From: Methylomicrobium sp.
GTDB lineage: Bacteria; Pseudomonadota; Gammaproteobacteria; Methylococcales; Methylomonadaceae
Reading direction: 5' to 3'
DNA length: 44,045 nucleotides
Assembly (NCBI GenBank): GCA_018333785.1
Contig: JAGXSU010000114.1
Location: 1-44,045 of the forward strand
Under the pieces are notes generated by a model that was not told the DNA's origin, searched no databases, and saw nothing but the letters and a program-made list of their open reading frames with translations. Positions within the stretch are counted from its first letter, which is position 1; each line of letters starts with the position of its first letter. The translations under genes were made by a program, and so were the position numbers. Shown here one piece after another: positions 23,833 through 34,138 of the stretch.

Positions 23833-25242
23833 TTACAAGCTGTAGTACATGTCAAATTCAACAGGATGAGTACTCATGCGCAGACGAGTGACATCTTCCA
23901 TTTTTAATGCAATATAGCCATCGATCGCATCGTCGGAAAATACGCCGCCACGAGTCAGGAATTCACGATCTTTGTCCAATGCATCCAACGCTTGGTCAAA
24001 AGAGTGGCAGACTTGTGGAATTGCTTTTTCTTCTTCAGGCGGTAAGTCATACAAATCTTTATCCATCGCATCGCCAGGATGAATTTTATTTTGAATACCG
24101 TCCAAGCCAGCCATCAGCATCGCTGCAAAAGCCAGGTATGGATTTGCAGTCGAGTCAGGGAAGCGGACTTCGATACGGCGTCCTTTTGGATTTGAAATGA
24201 ACGGAATACGGATGGATGCAGAGCGGTTACGAGCAGAATAAGCCAGCATAACCGGTGCTTCAAAGCCTGGTACAAGGCGTTTGTAGCTGTTGGTTGACGC
24301 GTTGGTCAAAGCATTTAAGGCTTTTGCATGCTTGATGATTCCGCCTATGTAGAACAGTGCCGTTTCAGATAAGCCGCCATACAGGTCGCCGCTGAACAAG
24401 TTGACACCGCCTTTGGCTAAAGACTGGTGAACGTGCATGCCGCTACCATTGTCGCCGACGATAGGTTTAGGCATGAATGTTGCGGTTTTTCCATAAGCGT
24501 GAGCAATGTTCGCAATCACGTATTTTAATTCCAGCACTTCATCCGCTTTTTTAACCAGGGTATTGAATCTGACGCCAATTTCACATTGACCGGCAGTTGC
24601 CACTTCATGGTGATGGACTTCAACTTTTTGACCCATTTCTTCCAAAGTCAAGCACATTGCAGAACGCATATCCTGCATGGAATCAACCGGAGGAACTGGG
24701 AAATAACCGCCTTTAACGCCTGGACGATGACCCATGTTGCCGTCTTCGTAGGCTTTTTCCGAGTTCCAGCCTGCTTCAGAAGAATCAATCTTGAACGATG
24801 CACCGGATATGTCTGCTGACCAGCGGACATCGTCAAATACGAAAAATTCGTTTTCAGGACCAAAAAAAGCAGTATCGGCAATACCCGTAGATTTTAAGTA
24901 AGCTTCTGCACGTTTGGCGATAGAGCGGGGGTCACGCTCATAACCTTGCATGTTATTGGGTTCGATAATGTCACAACGCAAAATAAGAGTTGCATCATCA
25001 AAGAAGGGGTCCATCACAGCGCTGGATGGGTCAGGCATCAGGATCATGTCGGATTCGTTGATCCCTTTCCAGCCTGCAACCGAGGAGCCATCAAACATTT
25101 TGCCTTCTTCGAAAAGATCTTCATCGATATCTTTGGCTGGAAAAGTTACATGTTGCTCTTTTCCTCGGGTATCGCAAAAACGAAAATCCACGAATTTAAC
25201 TTCATTTTCTTGAATCATTTTAAGAACGTTAGCTACAGACAT
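23833..25242 (-). CDS. glnA: Glutamine synthetase type I (GSI-beta)
   Basis: A 469-residue glutamine synthetase, the entry of ammonium into glutamine. [54 protein letters not shown] and [10 protein letters not shown] are present. Tyr398 in DLYDLPPEE is the adenylylation site, so activity is likely controlled by GlnE and PII. The ATG follows AGGAGACAACCTAC. Transcription probably starts at the sigma-54 promoter at 25656-25672, giving a leader of about 400 nt with a terminator-like hairpin at 25328-25352. It diverges from glnK. Confidence 0.97.
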   Translation of the reverse strand: MSVANVLKMIQENEVKFVDFRFCDTRGKEQHVTFPAKDIDEDLFEEGKMFDGSSVAGWKGINESDMILMPDPSSAVMDPFFDDATLILRCDIIEPNNMQGYERDPRSIAKRAEAYLKSTGIADTAFFGPENEFFVFDDVRWSADISGASFKIDSSEAGWNSEKAYEDGNMGHRPGVKGGYFPVPPVDSMQDMRSAMCLTLEEMGQKVEVHHHEVATAGQCEIGVRFNTLVKKADEVLELKYVIANIAHAYGKTATFMPKPIVGDNGSGMHVHQSLAKGGVNLFSGDLYGGLSETALFYIGGIIKHAKALNALTNASTNSYKRLVPGFEAPVMLAYSARNRSASIRIPFISNPKGRRIEVRFPDSTANPYLAFAAMLMAGLDGIQNKIHPGDAMDKDLYDLPPEEEKAIPQVCHSFDQALDALDKDREFLTRGGVFSDDAIDGYIALKMEDVTRLRMSTHPVEFDMYYSL

Positions 25243-25325
25243 GTAGGTTGTCTCCTGGGTTAGTTGTTGAGTAATAGGTTAGAGCTTACAGGGCATAACA
25301 ATATCATTTTTCTATCTGAATGGCT

Positions 25326-25352
25326 AAAAAAGCCTTGCCGCTGTAGGCTTTT
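25326..25352 (-). terminator. Terminator-like hairpin in the glnA leader
   Basis: On the minus strand AAAAGCCT pairs with AGGCTTTT over a 9-nt loop, and the T run extends to six. It lies between the glnA promoter and the glnA start, so it could act as an attenuator or block stray transcription. Confidence 0.5.
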
Positions 25353-25655
25353 CGACGATTAAATAATGTGGCGATAAGCCGTTTAATGTATTGGCATCGT
25401 AATGATGTCAACGGCCTGCCATTCTCTTTGATCTATCGTCACTGTTTTGATCAGTCAAGCGCGTGCTTCATAAAAAAATCCAGCCTGCATTTTCGCCTTG
25501 AAGCATCCAAAAGTAAATTTATAGAAAATTGGTTTTCTTAAATCTGTCTATTAAGTGGTTTATACCTTAATAAACTCAATTGAAGCGAGAATTCGCCATT
25601 CAAAAAATTAACTTTTTGGATTGCGCCAGTTATGGCACTCCATTGCCTTTTTTAA

Positions 25656-25672
25656 AGCATTTCATGTGCCAT
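25656..25672 (-). promoter_or_regulatory. Sigma-54 promoter of glnA
   Basis: Read on the minus strand: ATGGCACATGAAATGCT, with GG and GC separated by 10 bases. It departs from the TGGCACGNNNNTTGCW consensus at two defined positions. It is about 415 nt upstream of the glnA start codon. Confidence 0.7.
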
Positions 25673-25734
25673 AAATTTAAATAGTTGTAAGGAAAGGATT
25701 TAAATGGTGCGTTGGCTGCTGATTATTTTGTTAT

Positions 25735-25752
25735 CGCACCATAATGGATCGC
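25735..25752. promoter_or_regulatory. NtrC-like site 1
   Basis: CGCACCATAATGGATCGC has a perfect GCACCA half and a TGG start of the other half (compare TGCACCA-N3-TGGTGCA). It is 32 bp, three helical turns, from site 2, and nearly identical to it. Confidence 0.6.
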
Positions 25753-25766
25753 AATTTCTCGGCGTT

Positions 25767-25784
25767 CGCACCATAGTGGATCGT
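25767..25784. promoter_or_regulatory. NtrC-like site 2
   Basis: CGCACCATAGTGGATCGT, differing from site 1 at two bases. Its centre is about 97 bp before the start site predicted for glnK. Sites 1 and 2 together lie midway between the glnA and glnK promoters. Confidence 0.6.
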
Positions 25785-25845
25785 GTCGACTGTACTTTAG
25801 GGCGGCGATTATTTTTTAAGCAAAGAAAAGAGCCCTCGTATTTGT

Positions 25846-25862
25846 TTGGCACAATCTATGCA
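25846..25862 (+). promoter_or_regulatory. Sigma-54 promoter of glnK-amtB
   Basis: TTGGCACAATCTATGCA has GG (25848-25849) and GC (25860-25861) 10 bases apart. It lies 43 nt upstream of the glnK ATG. Confidence 0.75.
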
Positions 25863-25875
25863 AATGGAAGATTGA

Positions 25876-26244
<369 letters not shown>

Positions 26245-26261
26245 TCTGAGACAGGAGAAAC

Positions 26262-27539
26262 GTGGTGGATAAATTAACAGAACTGAGTTACGCATTAGAT
26301 ACGTTCTATTTGCTGATTAGCGGTGCCTTTGTAATGTGGATGGCGGCTGGGTTTGCCATGCTTGAGGCTGGTTTAGTCAGAGCAAAAAATACAACAGAAA
26401 TTCTCACCAAAAACGTGGTTTTGTATGCCATTGCCTGCATCATGTATATGTTGTGCGGATATAACCTTATGTATCCCGGTGAGGCTGTCAACAGTGTCTG
26501 GCCGGGTATCGAATTTTTATTGAGCAATGTTGACCATGAAGCTGCCGAAGTCATTTCGGTCAATGGCGATACAGACGATGACAATAATGCAGTCTATTCT
26601 AAAATGGCTGACTTTTTCTTTCAGGTAGTCTTTGTCGCGACGGCCATGTCTATCGTCTCCGGTGCAGTCTGCGAACGGATGAAATTGTGGGCCTTCCTGG
26701 GCTTTTCTGTCGTTATGACAGGCTTTATTTACCCCATACAAGGTTACTGGAAATGGGGTGGCGGCTTTCTGGATACCTTAGGATTTTTTGATTTCGCAGG
26801 CTCCGGTGTTGTGCATTTATGCGGCGCCAGTGCTGCATTAGCCGGTGTTCTCTTGCTGGGGCCAAGAAAAGGGAAATACGGTGAAAACGGCGTTATTTAC
26901 CCAATTCCAGGTTGTAACATGCCTTTGGCGACCTTAGGAACGTTGATTTTGTGGATGGGCTGGTTTGGTTTTAACGGTGGTTCGGAACTGATCATATCCA
27001 ATGTCTCAGAAGCCAATATAGTTGCCAAAGTTTTTGTTAACACCAATGCAGCCGCGGCTGCCGGTGTGGTCGCAGCTTTAATCACCGCGCACCTGATGTT
27101 TGGTAAGGCTGATTTATCCATGATTTTGAACGGTGCATTGGCAGGCTTGGTTGCCATTACTGCCGATCCGTCCAGTCCCAGCACACTCTTGTCTACAGGT
27201 ATTGGATTTGTTGCCGGTGGCCTTGTTGTGGTTGCCATTGTCACTATTGATAAGCTCAGAATCGATGATCCGGTCGGTGCCATATCCGTTCACGGTGTAT
27301 CGGGTATATTGGGATTGCTTGCGGTTTGTTTATCAAATGAAGAATCAACACTATCGGCTCAATTAATTGGCATCGCTACGATTTTTGGCTTTGTATTCAT
27401 TGCAAGTTTGGCCATGTGGTTCCTGTTGAAGACGACTATGGGCATAAGAGTCTCTTCTGAAGATGAATACCAAGGTGTGGATTTCTCCGAGTGTGGTATG
27501 GAGGCTTATCCTGAGTTTACTTCCGAGGGCAGTAAGTAA
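26262..27539 (+). CDS. amtB: Ammonium transporter AmtB, copy 1
   Basis: A 425-residue Amt/Rh channel. The start is one of two adjacent GTG codons (26262 and 26265), after AGGAGAAAC; there is no suitable ATG. The eleven-helix Amt fold is evident, with the pore twin histidines in GSGVVHLCGASAALAG and GAISVHGVSGILG, the LWMGWFGFNGGSE block and the GlnK-responsive tail MGIRVSSEDEYQGVDFSECGMEAY. There is no cleavable signal peptide, unlike copy 2. A clear terminator follows. Confidence 0.95.
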   Translation: MVDKLTELSYALDTFYLLISGAFVMWMAAGFAMLEAGLVRAKNTTEILTKNVVLYAIACIMYMLCGYNLMYPGEAVNSVWPGIEFLLSNVDHEAAEVISVNGDTDDDNNAVYSKMADFFFQVVFVATAMSIVSGAVCERMKLWAFLGFSVVMTGFIYPIQGYWKWGGGFLDTLGFFDFAGSGVVHLCGASAALAGVLLLGPRKGKYGENGVIYPIPGCNMPLATLGTLILWMGWFGFNGGSELIISNVSEANIVAKVFVNTNAAAAAGVVAALITAHLMFGKADLSMILNGALAGLVAITADPSSPSTLLSTGIGFVAGGLVVVAIVTIDKLRIDDPVGAISVHGVSGILGLLAVCLSNEESTLSAQLIGIATIFGFVFIASLAMWFLLKTTMGIRVSSEDEYQGVDFSECGMEAYPEFTSEGSK

Positions 27540-27566
27540 AGATAAGAATAGTAAAAAACAAGAGGG

Positions 27567-27591
27567 CGGGCGCAAACTGCGCCCGTTTTTT
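27567..27591 (+). terminator. Intrinsic terminator of glnK-amtB copy 1
   Basis: CGGGCGCA pairs with TGCGCCCG over a 3-nt loop and is followed by six T residues, 27 nt after the amtB stop. Confidence 0.9.
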
Positions 27592-27794
27592 ATAATCGCT
27601 TTTAGTGGAATGACTCGTTTTACGGATTCTTAATGGTGTCGAATAATTTACGCGCTTGAATGCCAGGCGTTAATCAATTCCGGGATAATTAAAACGGTTT
27701 ACCCCCCTGTTCGTTTATCGCAAATTGTATGTTGCCCTTTTATTCTTTATGATGCGGTCAGAACTTTTGATCCATAAAAAATAAAAGTTAATTG

Positions 27795-27917
27795 CTCGCC
27801 TGCTTTGGATTTGGGATATAAGTGATTGATTAAAAAGGTCGCGTGAACATGTCTCGGTTGCAGAAGCCTTTCAATCAAAAACTTGCACCCAATAAAAGTG
27901 AAGGATTGAGCAGATAT
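27795..27917 (+). repeat. Structured interspersed repeat, decayed copy
   Basis: Aligns along its length with the 8983 and 30002 copies: GCTCGCCTGCTTTG at the start, GATTGATT, a GTTGCAGAAGCC core, CACCCAATAAAA, and GAGCAGATA at the end. Several stem positions and one arm of the inner hairpin have been lost. Confidence 0.65.
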
Positions 27918-28072
27918 AATAAGGTTGTTGACGATCCAGCTTTTCCGGAAATTCAATACAATTTCTTACCTATTTTACAATGAGACGGGATACACTCGGC
28001 TTAGGACAGATAGTCGAGTCTGTTTTGTTTTTTAAATCCTTCGGGGATAGACTTACTTTTTCAATTGTTTAG

Positions 28073-28420
<348 letters not shown>

Positions 28421-28703
28421 GCCCATGTATAGATAACTGCCAAAACTGGCTTGTCTTTTTGTTCAGCATCATTGTTGCTTAAACGGTTGCTCACGCTCCT
28501 ATGGGCCTGTATTGCGCCTTGGCATGAATAAAAATACGGTCTTTTTTGCGTTTGTTATTTTATTTAAGTTCCTTGGTATCTTTGCATCACTTATTTAAAT
28601 CAGCATATTTGATGAGGAGGTCACATCGAATAGGCTAACAGTCATTTAAAGCCGGATTTGTTTTTTTGATTTGAAAAAGGCATAGCCGTGCTTAGAGGAA
28701 GCT

Positions 28704-29996
28704 ATGAAATCCTATAATAATAATTATTTAATTTTTCTCTTGTGGGCTTTGCCCGGATTGGTTGGTGCGGATGAGTTAAACCAGAGTAATACCGCTTGGG
28801 TTTTAACTTCAACCGCTTTTGTGTTGTTTATGACATTACCCGGTTTGTCGCTCTTTTACGCTGGATTGGTAAGAAGTAAAAATGCGCTTTCGGTTTTGAT
28901 GCAATGTTTTGCGATTACCTGTGTCGTTTCATTGCTCTGGTTGGCGGGTGTCTACAGTCTTATATTTTCCAATGGTGGTGAATGGCAGGCAATTATCGGT
29001 GGTACCAGTAAATTTTTTATGCCGGAGTTGGGAACGTCGTCGATGACAGGGGATATTCCTGAAACTGTATTTTTTATGTTTCAGATGACCTTCGGTATTA
29101 TTACGCCAGCACTAATTGTGGGTGCTTACGCTGAAAGAATGAAATTCTCCGCGATGCTTTGGTTTAGCAGTTTGTGGCTGGTTTTCGTTTACATGCCAAT
29201 TTGCCACTGGATTTGGGGCGGAGGTTGGCTGGCTGATATGGGCGCTATGGATTTTGCAGGCGGCATTGTCATTCATGTCAATGCGGGTATTGCATCACTC
29301 GTCGCGGCCTTGGTTATTGGCAATCGAAAAGGTTTTCCAACCACAGCGATGCCGCCACATAACATGACTATGGTGGTTACCGGTGCAGGTATGTTGTGGG
29401 TGGGGTGGTTTGGATTTAATGGTGGCAGCGCCCTTAGAGCCGATGGCTCGGCAGGTATGGCTATTATCGTTACTCACATAGGTGCGGCGGCAGGTTCATT
29501 GACCTGGATGTTCATTGAATGGGTAAGGTTCGGCAAGCCCAGTGTATTGGGCATAGTCACAGGAATGGTTGCGGGGTTGGGTACTATAACGCCCGCTTCC
29601 GGATTTGTTGGGCCTGCAGGCGCTTTGGTCATCGGAATTACAGCCGGAGTGGTCTGTTTTTGCGCTACTCAGATCGTCAAACGTAAATTAAAAATTGATG
29701 ACTCGTTAGATGTTTTTCCTGTTCATGGTGTAGGCGGAATTGTCGGATCTTTAATGACCGGTGTATTTGCAGCTACCAGTTTGGGCGGAATGGGTCTGGC
29801 GGAAGGGGTCTCCATTCTTGATCAAGTCAAGGTTCAGGCTTTGGCAGTTTTAGTCACTATAGGCTGGAGTGCCTTATTCAGTTTTGTTATCTTGAAAGTA
29901 ATTGAATGGACAATAGGTCTACGCGTGACTAAAGATGAAGAAGAACAAGGCCTTGATATCGTGATGCACGAGGAAACGGGCTATCACAATTTATAG
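28704..29996 (+). CDS. amtB: Ammonium transporter AmtB, copy 2
   Basis: A 430-residue Amt protein with an N-terminal signal peptide (IFLLWALPGLVGADE), as in E. coli AmtB. The twin histidines are in GGIVIHVNAGIASLVA and DVFPVHGVGGIVGSLMTG; PPHNMTMVVTGAGMLWVGWFGFNGGSA is classic. The tail GLRVTKDEEEQGLDIVMHEETGY carries the conserved GlnK-contact region. It is only distantly like copy 1, so this is not a recent duplication. A GAGGAAGCT ribosome site precedes the ATG. Confidence 0.95.
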   Translation: MKSYNNNYLIFLLWALPGLVGADELNQSNTAWVLTSTAFVLFMTLPGLSLFYAGLVRSKNALSVLMQCFAITCVVSLLWLAGVYSLIFSNGGEWQAIIGGTSKFFMPELGTSSMTGDIPETVFFMFQMTFGIITPALIVGAYAERMKFSAMLWFSSLWLVFVYMPICHWIWGGGWLADMGAMDFAGGIVIHVNAGIASLVAALVIGNRKGFPTTAMPPHNMTMVVTGAGMLWVGWFGFNGGSALRADGSAGMAIIVTHIGAAAGSLTWMFIEWVRFGKPSVLGIVTGMVAGLGTITPASGFVGPAGALVIGITAGVVCFCATQIVKRKLKIDDSLDVFPVHGVGGIVGSLMTGVFAATSLGGMGLAEGVSILDQVKVQALAVLVTIGWSALFSFVILKVIEWTIGLRVTKDEEEQGLDIVMHEETGYHNL

Positions 29997-30001
29997 TGTA
30001 A

Positions 30002-30149
30002 CTCTCGCTCGCTTTGAATTAAGGTTGTAGGTGCTTGATTTCAAAGGACGCGTAAATACGTCCCTGTAGCTCTCTGCAACATCCCTGTTGCAGAAGCCTT
30101 TTCAATCAACCACCTACAACCACTAAAATGGGAGGGGGTGAGCAGATAC
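30002..30149 (+). repeat. Structured interspersed repeat, copy 2
   Basis: Nearly identical to copy 1 at 8983-9128, including both inner hairpins. At the base of the outer stem this copy reads GGTTGTAGGTG against CACCTACAACC, while copy 1 has GGGCGTAGGTG against CACCTACACCC: both arms changed together. Confidence 0.8.
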
Positions 30150-30221
30150 CAACTCTTTGTTCCAAAGAGTTTTTTGTGCAGGGACGCACAGTCAATCAAC
30201 AATGCCTAAACTTTCTACTAT

Positions 30222-30288
30222 CCCCGTTGCAGAAGCCATTTCAATCAACCACCTACACCCAATAAAATCGGAGGGAGTGAATAGATAC
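30222..30288 (+). repeat. Structured interspersed repeat, 3' half copy
   Basis: Only the right half is present: GTTGCAGAAGCC, TCAATCAACCACCTAC, CCCAATAAAAT and the ATAGATAC end. The left arm is missing, so it cannot form the outer stem by itself. Confidence 0.7.
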
Positions 30289-30427
30289 CTTTCAATTTGA
30301 AAGATTCCCGGATATAAACAATGTTAAAGGCTAAAATAAGCAGCTTTAGATCACTATTCGATCAAGTTGTTGCGCTTTTTACAGGACTTCAATTAAGCGT
30401 CTTTCAGGATTTTAGAGGTGTTAAACA

Positions 30428-33400
30428 GTGCATTTTTTTGAATCAGGCAGGGTAAAAAAACTCCTTAAACCCACTTTGATCACATTGGCTCTTGTGGCTT
30501 TTTATGCTGTGTCGGGTTTTTTTGTCTTGCCGGGTTTATTGAAAATGCAACTTCCAGGATTGATCCACGATGCCACTGGGCGAAATGCATCAGTTGAAAA
30601 TATTGCATTTAATCCGTTTGATTTTTGTCTGGAAATTCGAGGATTCACCTTGGAAGAGAAGGATGGTCAGGCTTTTGTAACTTTCGATAGGCTGTACACC
30701 GATTTGGCTGTATTCAGTTCGATTAGACAATTTGGCGTGGTCATTGACGCATTTCAGCTAGATAAACCGTTTGTCAGGGTTGCTAAAAATCAAAGCGGAA
30801 TTTTTAATTTCGATGATCTTGGTTCGGACAATCAAGAAGAAAAAGACACCTCAGAAGCTTTATTTCCGGTGATTATTCATCAATTGAATTTGTCAGATGG
30901 AACGGCACTTTGGGAACAGGCCCGGGCCAATGGAGTGGAAAAAGAAACACTGCAGCCCATTAACCTGAAGCTGGCGGAATTATCAACATTTCAGGATAAC
31001 CCTGCCAATCTTGAACTCAACATGGCTTTTTCTTCGGGAGCAACTTTGCAGTGGTCAGGCGAAGCCAGCCTGGATCCGATTCATTCCAAAGGCTTGCTCA
31101 AACTCGAAAAAATCGATTTATTCCGAATCGCGACTTTGTTTCTCGAGGATTTTCCAGGGGTCTTGCTGGAAAAGGGTCAGTTGGCAGTTTCTGCTCCTTA
31201 TGTATTGAATTATAAAAATCGGAATTTGCAACTGGAAGCCCCCGAAACAAAAATTGATCTGGAAAGCTTTCAATTAACGGTTAACGATCAGGGGGGCGCC
31301 CAAACCCGTATTTTGAATGACAAAATGAATCTTCAGTCAGCGCTCGTTTTGCGATCTGAAGAAAAAGGATTGTCTCTGCAAAGCAAAAATACCCGGCTGG
31401 AACTGGATAACCTGGCTGTCAGCGGAAAAGATATACCCTTAATCAGGGTTAAACGCCTGGATTGGAATACCCATTTGGCTGTCGAGCAGTCTGCAGATCA
31501 GCTAAAACTGAGTGCCGAGCAAAATCAGATTAATCTGGCTGAGGTGGGTTTGTTTCACCATGATGGATTTAAGCATTTTCCGGCTATTACGATAAAGGCG
31601 CTTAATTCACAAAACGAGTTTGCTTTTGATGATGACAAACAGATTGGGAATTATTCGATATCGGCAGGTACTGTTGATCTTAAATCACTGTTAATAACCG
31701 ATCCCGGTCAGAAATCTCCGGTGGTGACTGTTCCAACTCTGGCAGTTCAAGGAATAAGTGTTGAAGGCGGTAAGCAGCGGGTCAAGCTCGCAAAAATTGT
31801 TACAGCTGACGCGACACTCAAAACCTGGTTAAACGAGGACGGCACGTTTAATTTGCAGAACCTGTTTGTAGCAAAGGGTACTGATAAACCCCCGACCCCT
31901 AGTACGGAAAAAGGCAGTGCCAGTCAATCTGCTTGGCAGATTGCTGTAGATGACTTGGTTATTCACGATTATCAGGTCAGTTTTACGGATAAAAAACAAA
32001 AAAAAACCTTTGCTGTTGAACTTTCAGATTTGAATCTTCAGGTAAAAGGTTTTGATACGATGAAAACGACAGGATTACCCGTCGAATTTAAAGCTCAGTT
32101 CAACAAGTCAGGTAAGGTCAGCATCATCGGAGATACTGTTCTTGATCCTTTTTCAGGTGATTTTTCAGTGGCTCTCGAGAACTTGCCTTTGAAAGGGTTT
32201 CAACCTTATCTGGAACAGTTTGCGAAACTGGATATTATCGATGGTGGACTCTCTTCCGATGGAAAGCTTTCTTTAGCCTTGACGCCTTCTGCGGAATTGG
32301 ATTTGAAATTTAACGGTAATGCCAATGTAGACAGCTTATTACTGCGTGATCAAGACCAGCATCGAGACTTTGTCAAATGGGAAAACCTGCATTTGACAAA
32401 AATCAATGTAGATTTACTCAAGCAGCAGTATTTTCTTAAGGATGTGCTTTTTGATAGGCCTTACATACGATTGCTCATCAAAAAAGAAGGGGGAACCAAT
32501 TTCGATGATGTTGTTACCGATAAAACGGATACTGGCAGTGCGGCGCCTTCTTCAGAAAAGGTGAAGGCAAAGCCAAAAAATTCACCGGTCTTCAGCATCG
32601 GTGCAATTCAACTCAAAGATGGGATGTCCGATTTTGCCGACTACTCATTGATACTGCCCTTTGTTACCAAAATGAACCGGCTTAATGGGAATCTGAAGGG
32701 ACTTTCTTCCGACAAAGGTGCAACGGCAAAATTGAATTTGGACGGTAAGGTTTACGATTTAGCGAAAGTCGATATTGTTGGTCAATATGCCCTTGATTCC
32801 GGTGATTCGGCTGTCGAGCTTAAATTCAAGGATATGCCTTTACCATTGGTGACGCCTTACATGGCAGAATTTGCCGGCTATAAAATTGAAAAAGGCCAGA
32901 TGTCATTGGATTTGAAGTACACCATCAAGGACAACAATCTCGTAGCAGACAATAAGTTGTTCATAGATCAGTTTACCTTGGGTGAAAAAGTGGATAACCC
33001 AAAAGCGGTGTCTTTGCCTTTAGAGTTAGCCATTACCCTGATGAAAGACGGTGATGGGAAAATCAATCTTGAATTGCCCATCACCGGCAGGCTGGATGAT
33101 CCTCAATTCAGTGTCAGCGCACTGGTTTTCAAAGCACTGGGCAATGTGATAGGCAAAATTGCTTCAGCGCCTTTCAAGATGCTTGCCTCGCTGGTCAATT
33201 TTGGCAGTGATGAGGATCTCAGTATGATCGGTTTTAGTGAAGGGAATCCTGAGGTGACCGATCATGAAAAGACAAAACTTGATGCGATTGCCAAAGCATT
33301 AGCGAGTAAACCTGCGCTAAGTCTGGAAGTCAGAGGAGCCGCTTTTCAGGATTTAGATTGGCCTGCTATGCGTTATGAAGCCTTAAAAGATCAACTTAAA

Positions 33401-33784
33401 AAAATTAAAGCCAAGGAGCTGCGTGCCAAAGGGGAAAGAACCCGTTCAGAATACATTGAGCTTTCTGAAGATGAATACAAACGATTATTAGCGCAACAGT
33501 TTATTGAGAAATTCCCGTTATTGGCCGATGTCTCAATTTTCGGTACTCCCAGGCTGAAAGAGGATGAAAACGGGGATTTTTATGAAGTAGCCCGGCAAAA
33601 ACTTGAGGCGCTTTTACCGCCGGAAGAGCAGCGGTTAAATGATCTTGCGGTCTTGCGTGCAAGCAACATAGCAAAATATTTGCAGGATGAGGGTATTTCC
33701 AGTAACCGGGTGTTTTTATTGTCAACCGAACTTGATCCTGAAAGGAGTGAGCCGGGGGTTAATGTGAAGTTGTCACTTAGATGA
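30428..33784 (+). CDS. AsmA-like DUF748 domain protein
   Basis: A 1118-residue protein starting at GTG (30428) after AGAGGTG. One N-terminal membrane helix (about residues 13-35) anchors a very long periplasmic beta-rich body of the AsmA/DUF748 type (ASVENIAFNPFDFCLEIRGFTLEEKDG; repeated LDLKFNGNANVDSL-like strands). A C-terminal region (about 930-1118) resembles an OmpA-like fold with SLEVRGAAFQDLDWPAMRYEAL and a closing RASNIAKYLQDEGISSNRVFL motif. Proteins of this class form bridge-like or tubular assemblies that move phospholipids between the inner and outer membranes; the role here is inferred. An acidic/lysine linker near 490 and another near 710 separate subdomains. It is a single gene. 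Confidence 0.88.
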   Translation: MHFFESGRVKKLLKPTLITLALVAFYAVSGFFVLPGLLKMQLPGLIHDATGRNASVENIAFNPFDFCLEIRGFTLEEKDGQAFVTFDRLYTDLAVFSSIRQFGVVIDAFQLDKPFVRVAKNQSGIFNFDDLGSDNQEEKDTSEALFPVIIHQLNLSDGTALWEQARANGVEKETLQPINLKLAELSTFQDNPANLELNMAFSSGATLQWSGEASLDPIHSKGLLKLEKIDLFRIATLFLEDFPGVLLEKGQLAVSAPYVLNYKNRNLQLEAPETKIDLESFQLTVNDQGGAQTRILNDKMNLQSALVLRSEEKGLSLQSKNTRLELDNLAVSGKDIPLIRVKRLDWNTHLAVEQSADQLKLSAEQNQINLAEVGLFHHDGFKHFPAITIKALNSQNEFAFDDDKQIGNYSISAGTVDLKSLLITDPGQKSPVVTVPTLAVQGISVEGGKQRVKLAKIVTADATLKTWLNEDGTFNLQNLFVAKGTDKPPTPSTEKGSASQSAWQIAVDDLVIHDYQVSFTDKKQKKTFAVELSDLNLQVKGFDTMKTTGLPVEFKAQFNKSGKVSIIGDTVLDPFSGDFSVALENLPLKGFQPYLEQFAKLDIIDGGLSSDGKLSLALTPSAELDLKFNGNANVDSLLLRDQDQHRDFVKWENLHLTKINVDLLKQQYFLKDVLFDRPYIRLLIKKEGGTNFDDVVTDKTDTGSAAPSSEKVKAKPKNSPVFSIGAIQLKDGMSDFADYSLILPFVTKMNRLNGNLKGLSSDKGATAKLNLDGKVYDLAKVDIVGQYALDSGDSAVELKFKDMPLPLVTPYMAEFAGYKIEKGQMSLDLKYTIKDNNLVADNKLFIDQFTLGEKVDNPKAVSLPLELAITLMKDGDGKINLELPITGRLDDPQFSVSALVFKALGNVIGKIASAPFKMLASLVNFGSDEDLSMIGFSEGNPEVTDHEKTKLDAIAKALASKPALSLEVRGAAFQDLDWPAMRYEALKDQLKKIKAKELRAKGERTRSEYIELSEDEYKRLLAQQFIEKFPLLADVSIFGTPRLKEDENGDFYEVARQKLEALLPPEEQRLNDLAVLRASNIAKYLQDEGISSNRVFLLSTELDPERSEPGVNVKLSLR

Positions 33785-33807
33785 TCTTTTCAATCAATCC
33801 GGCTGGC

Positions 33808-33826
33808 GCAGGCCGAATAGGCCTGC
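33808..33826. terminator. Hairpin between AsmA-like gene and DUF2024 gene
   Basis: GCAGGCC pairs with GGCCTGC over a 5-nt loop between two convergent genes. The next T run (33840-33845) is 13 nt away, so it is only a possible terminator. Confidence 0.4.
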
Positions 33827-33855
33827 AGCAAGCGCACAGTTTTTTGACGAGGCAT

Positions 33856-34119
33856 CTATTTTGGACAACCTTCCAATTTCAGGATGCTATAACCTTTAGC
33901 ATCGATTTCGTTGCGTATGTCCTCAGGCGGTTCGGCGCTATGGCAAAATACACAATTGGTTTGATTTACGACAGCGTCTGATTCACCGATGCTGGCTAAC
34001 CATTCTTTTGCATAGTTGATGGCATGCTCAGGGTCTTTATTATCGAGCACAACATCGAAGTGCATTATCCGGCCTTTGGCTGTTTTAGCATACGTATCAT
34101 AAACATGAGACATTGACAT
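33856..34119 (-). CDS. DUF2024 family protein
   Basis: An 87-residue protein of the small DUF2024 family, function unknown. Diagnostic features are the N-terminal HVYDTYAKTAKGRIMHFDV, the central AINYAKEWLASIGE and the CVFCHSAEPP motif followed by the C-terminal GYSILKLEGCPK. The Cys-X2-Cys-His group and the terminal Cys could bind a metal. The start is at 34119 or at the second Met at 34113; the longer opening to 34173 runs through a hairpin and is unlikely. It diverges from the marR-type gene. Confidence 0.85.
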   Translation of the reverse strand: MSMSHVYDTYAKTAKGRIMHFDVVLDNKDPEHAINYAKEWLASIGESDAVVNQTNCVFCHSAEPPEDIRNEIDAKGYSILKLEGCPK

Positions 34120-34138
34120 AAGCGGTACTAAGTTCCCA

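Larger units (their letters stand above)
29997..30427. other. Intergenic region occupied by repeat copies
   Basis: Most of this 431-nt stretch is one full copy (30002-30149) and one half copy (30222-30288) of the structured repeat, in the same orientation. The remainder carries the start of the AsmA-like gene; no clear promoter was picked out. Confidence 0.6.

Noticed and set aside
25632-25647. Second TGGCAC...TTGC element on the plus strand in the glnA/glnK region
   Set aside because: The GG-GC spacing is 9 bases instead of 10, and sigma-54 is strict about this; it also lies upstream of the NtrC-like sites.
28668-28703. GGCATAGCCGTGCTT as a possible sigma-54 promoter of amtB copy 2
   Set aside because: Spacing is 9 bases and it lies too close to the start codon to leave room for a leader with its ribosome site.
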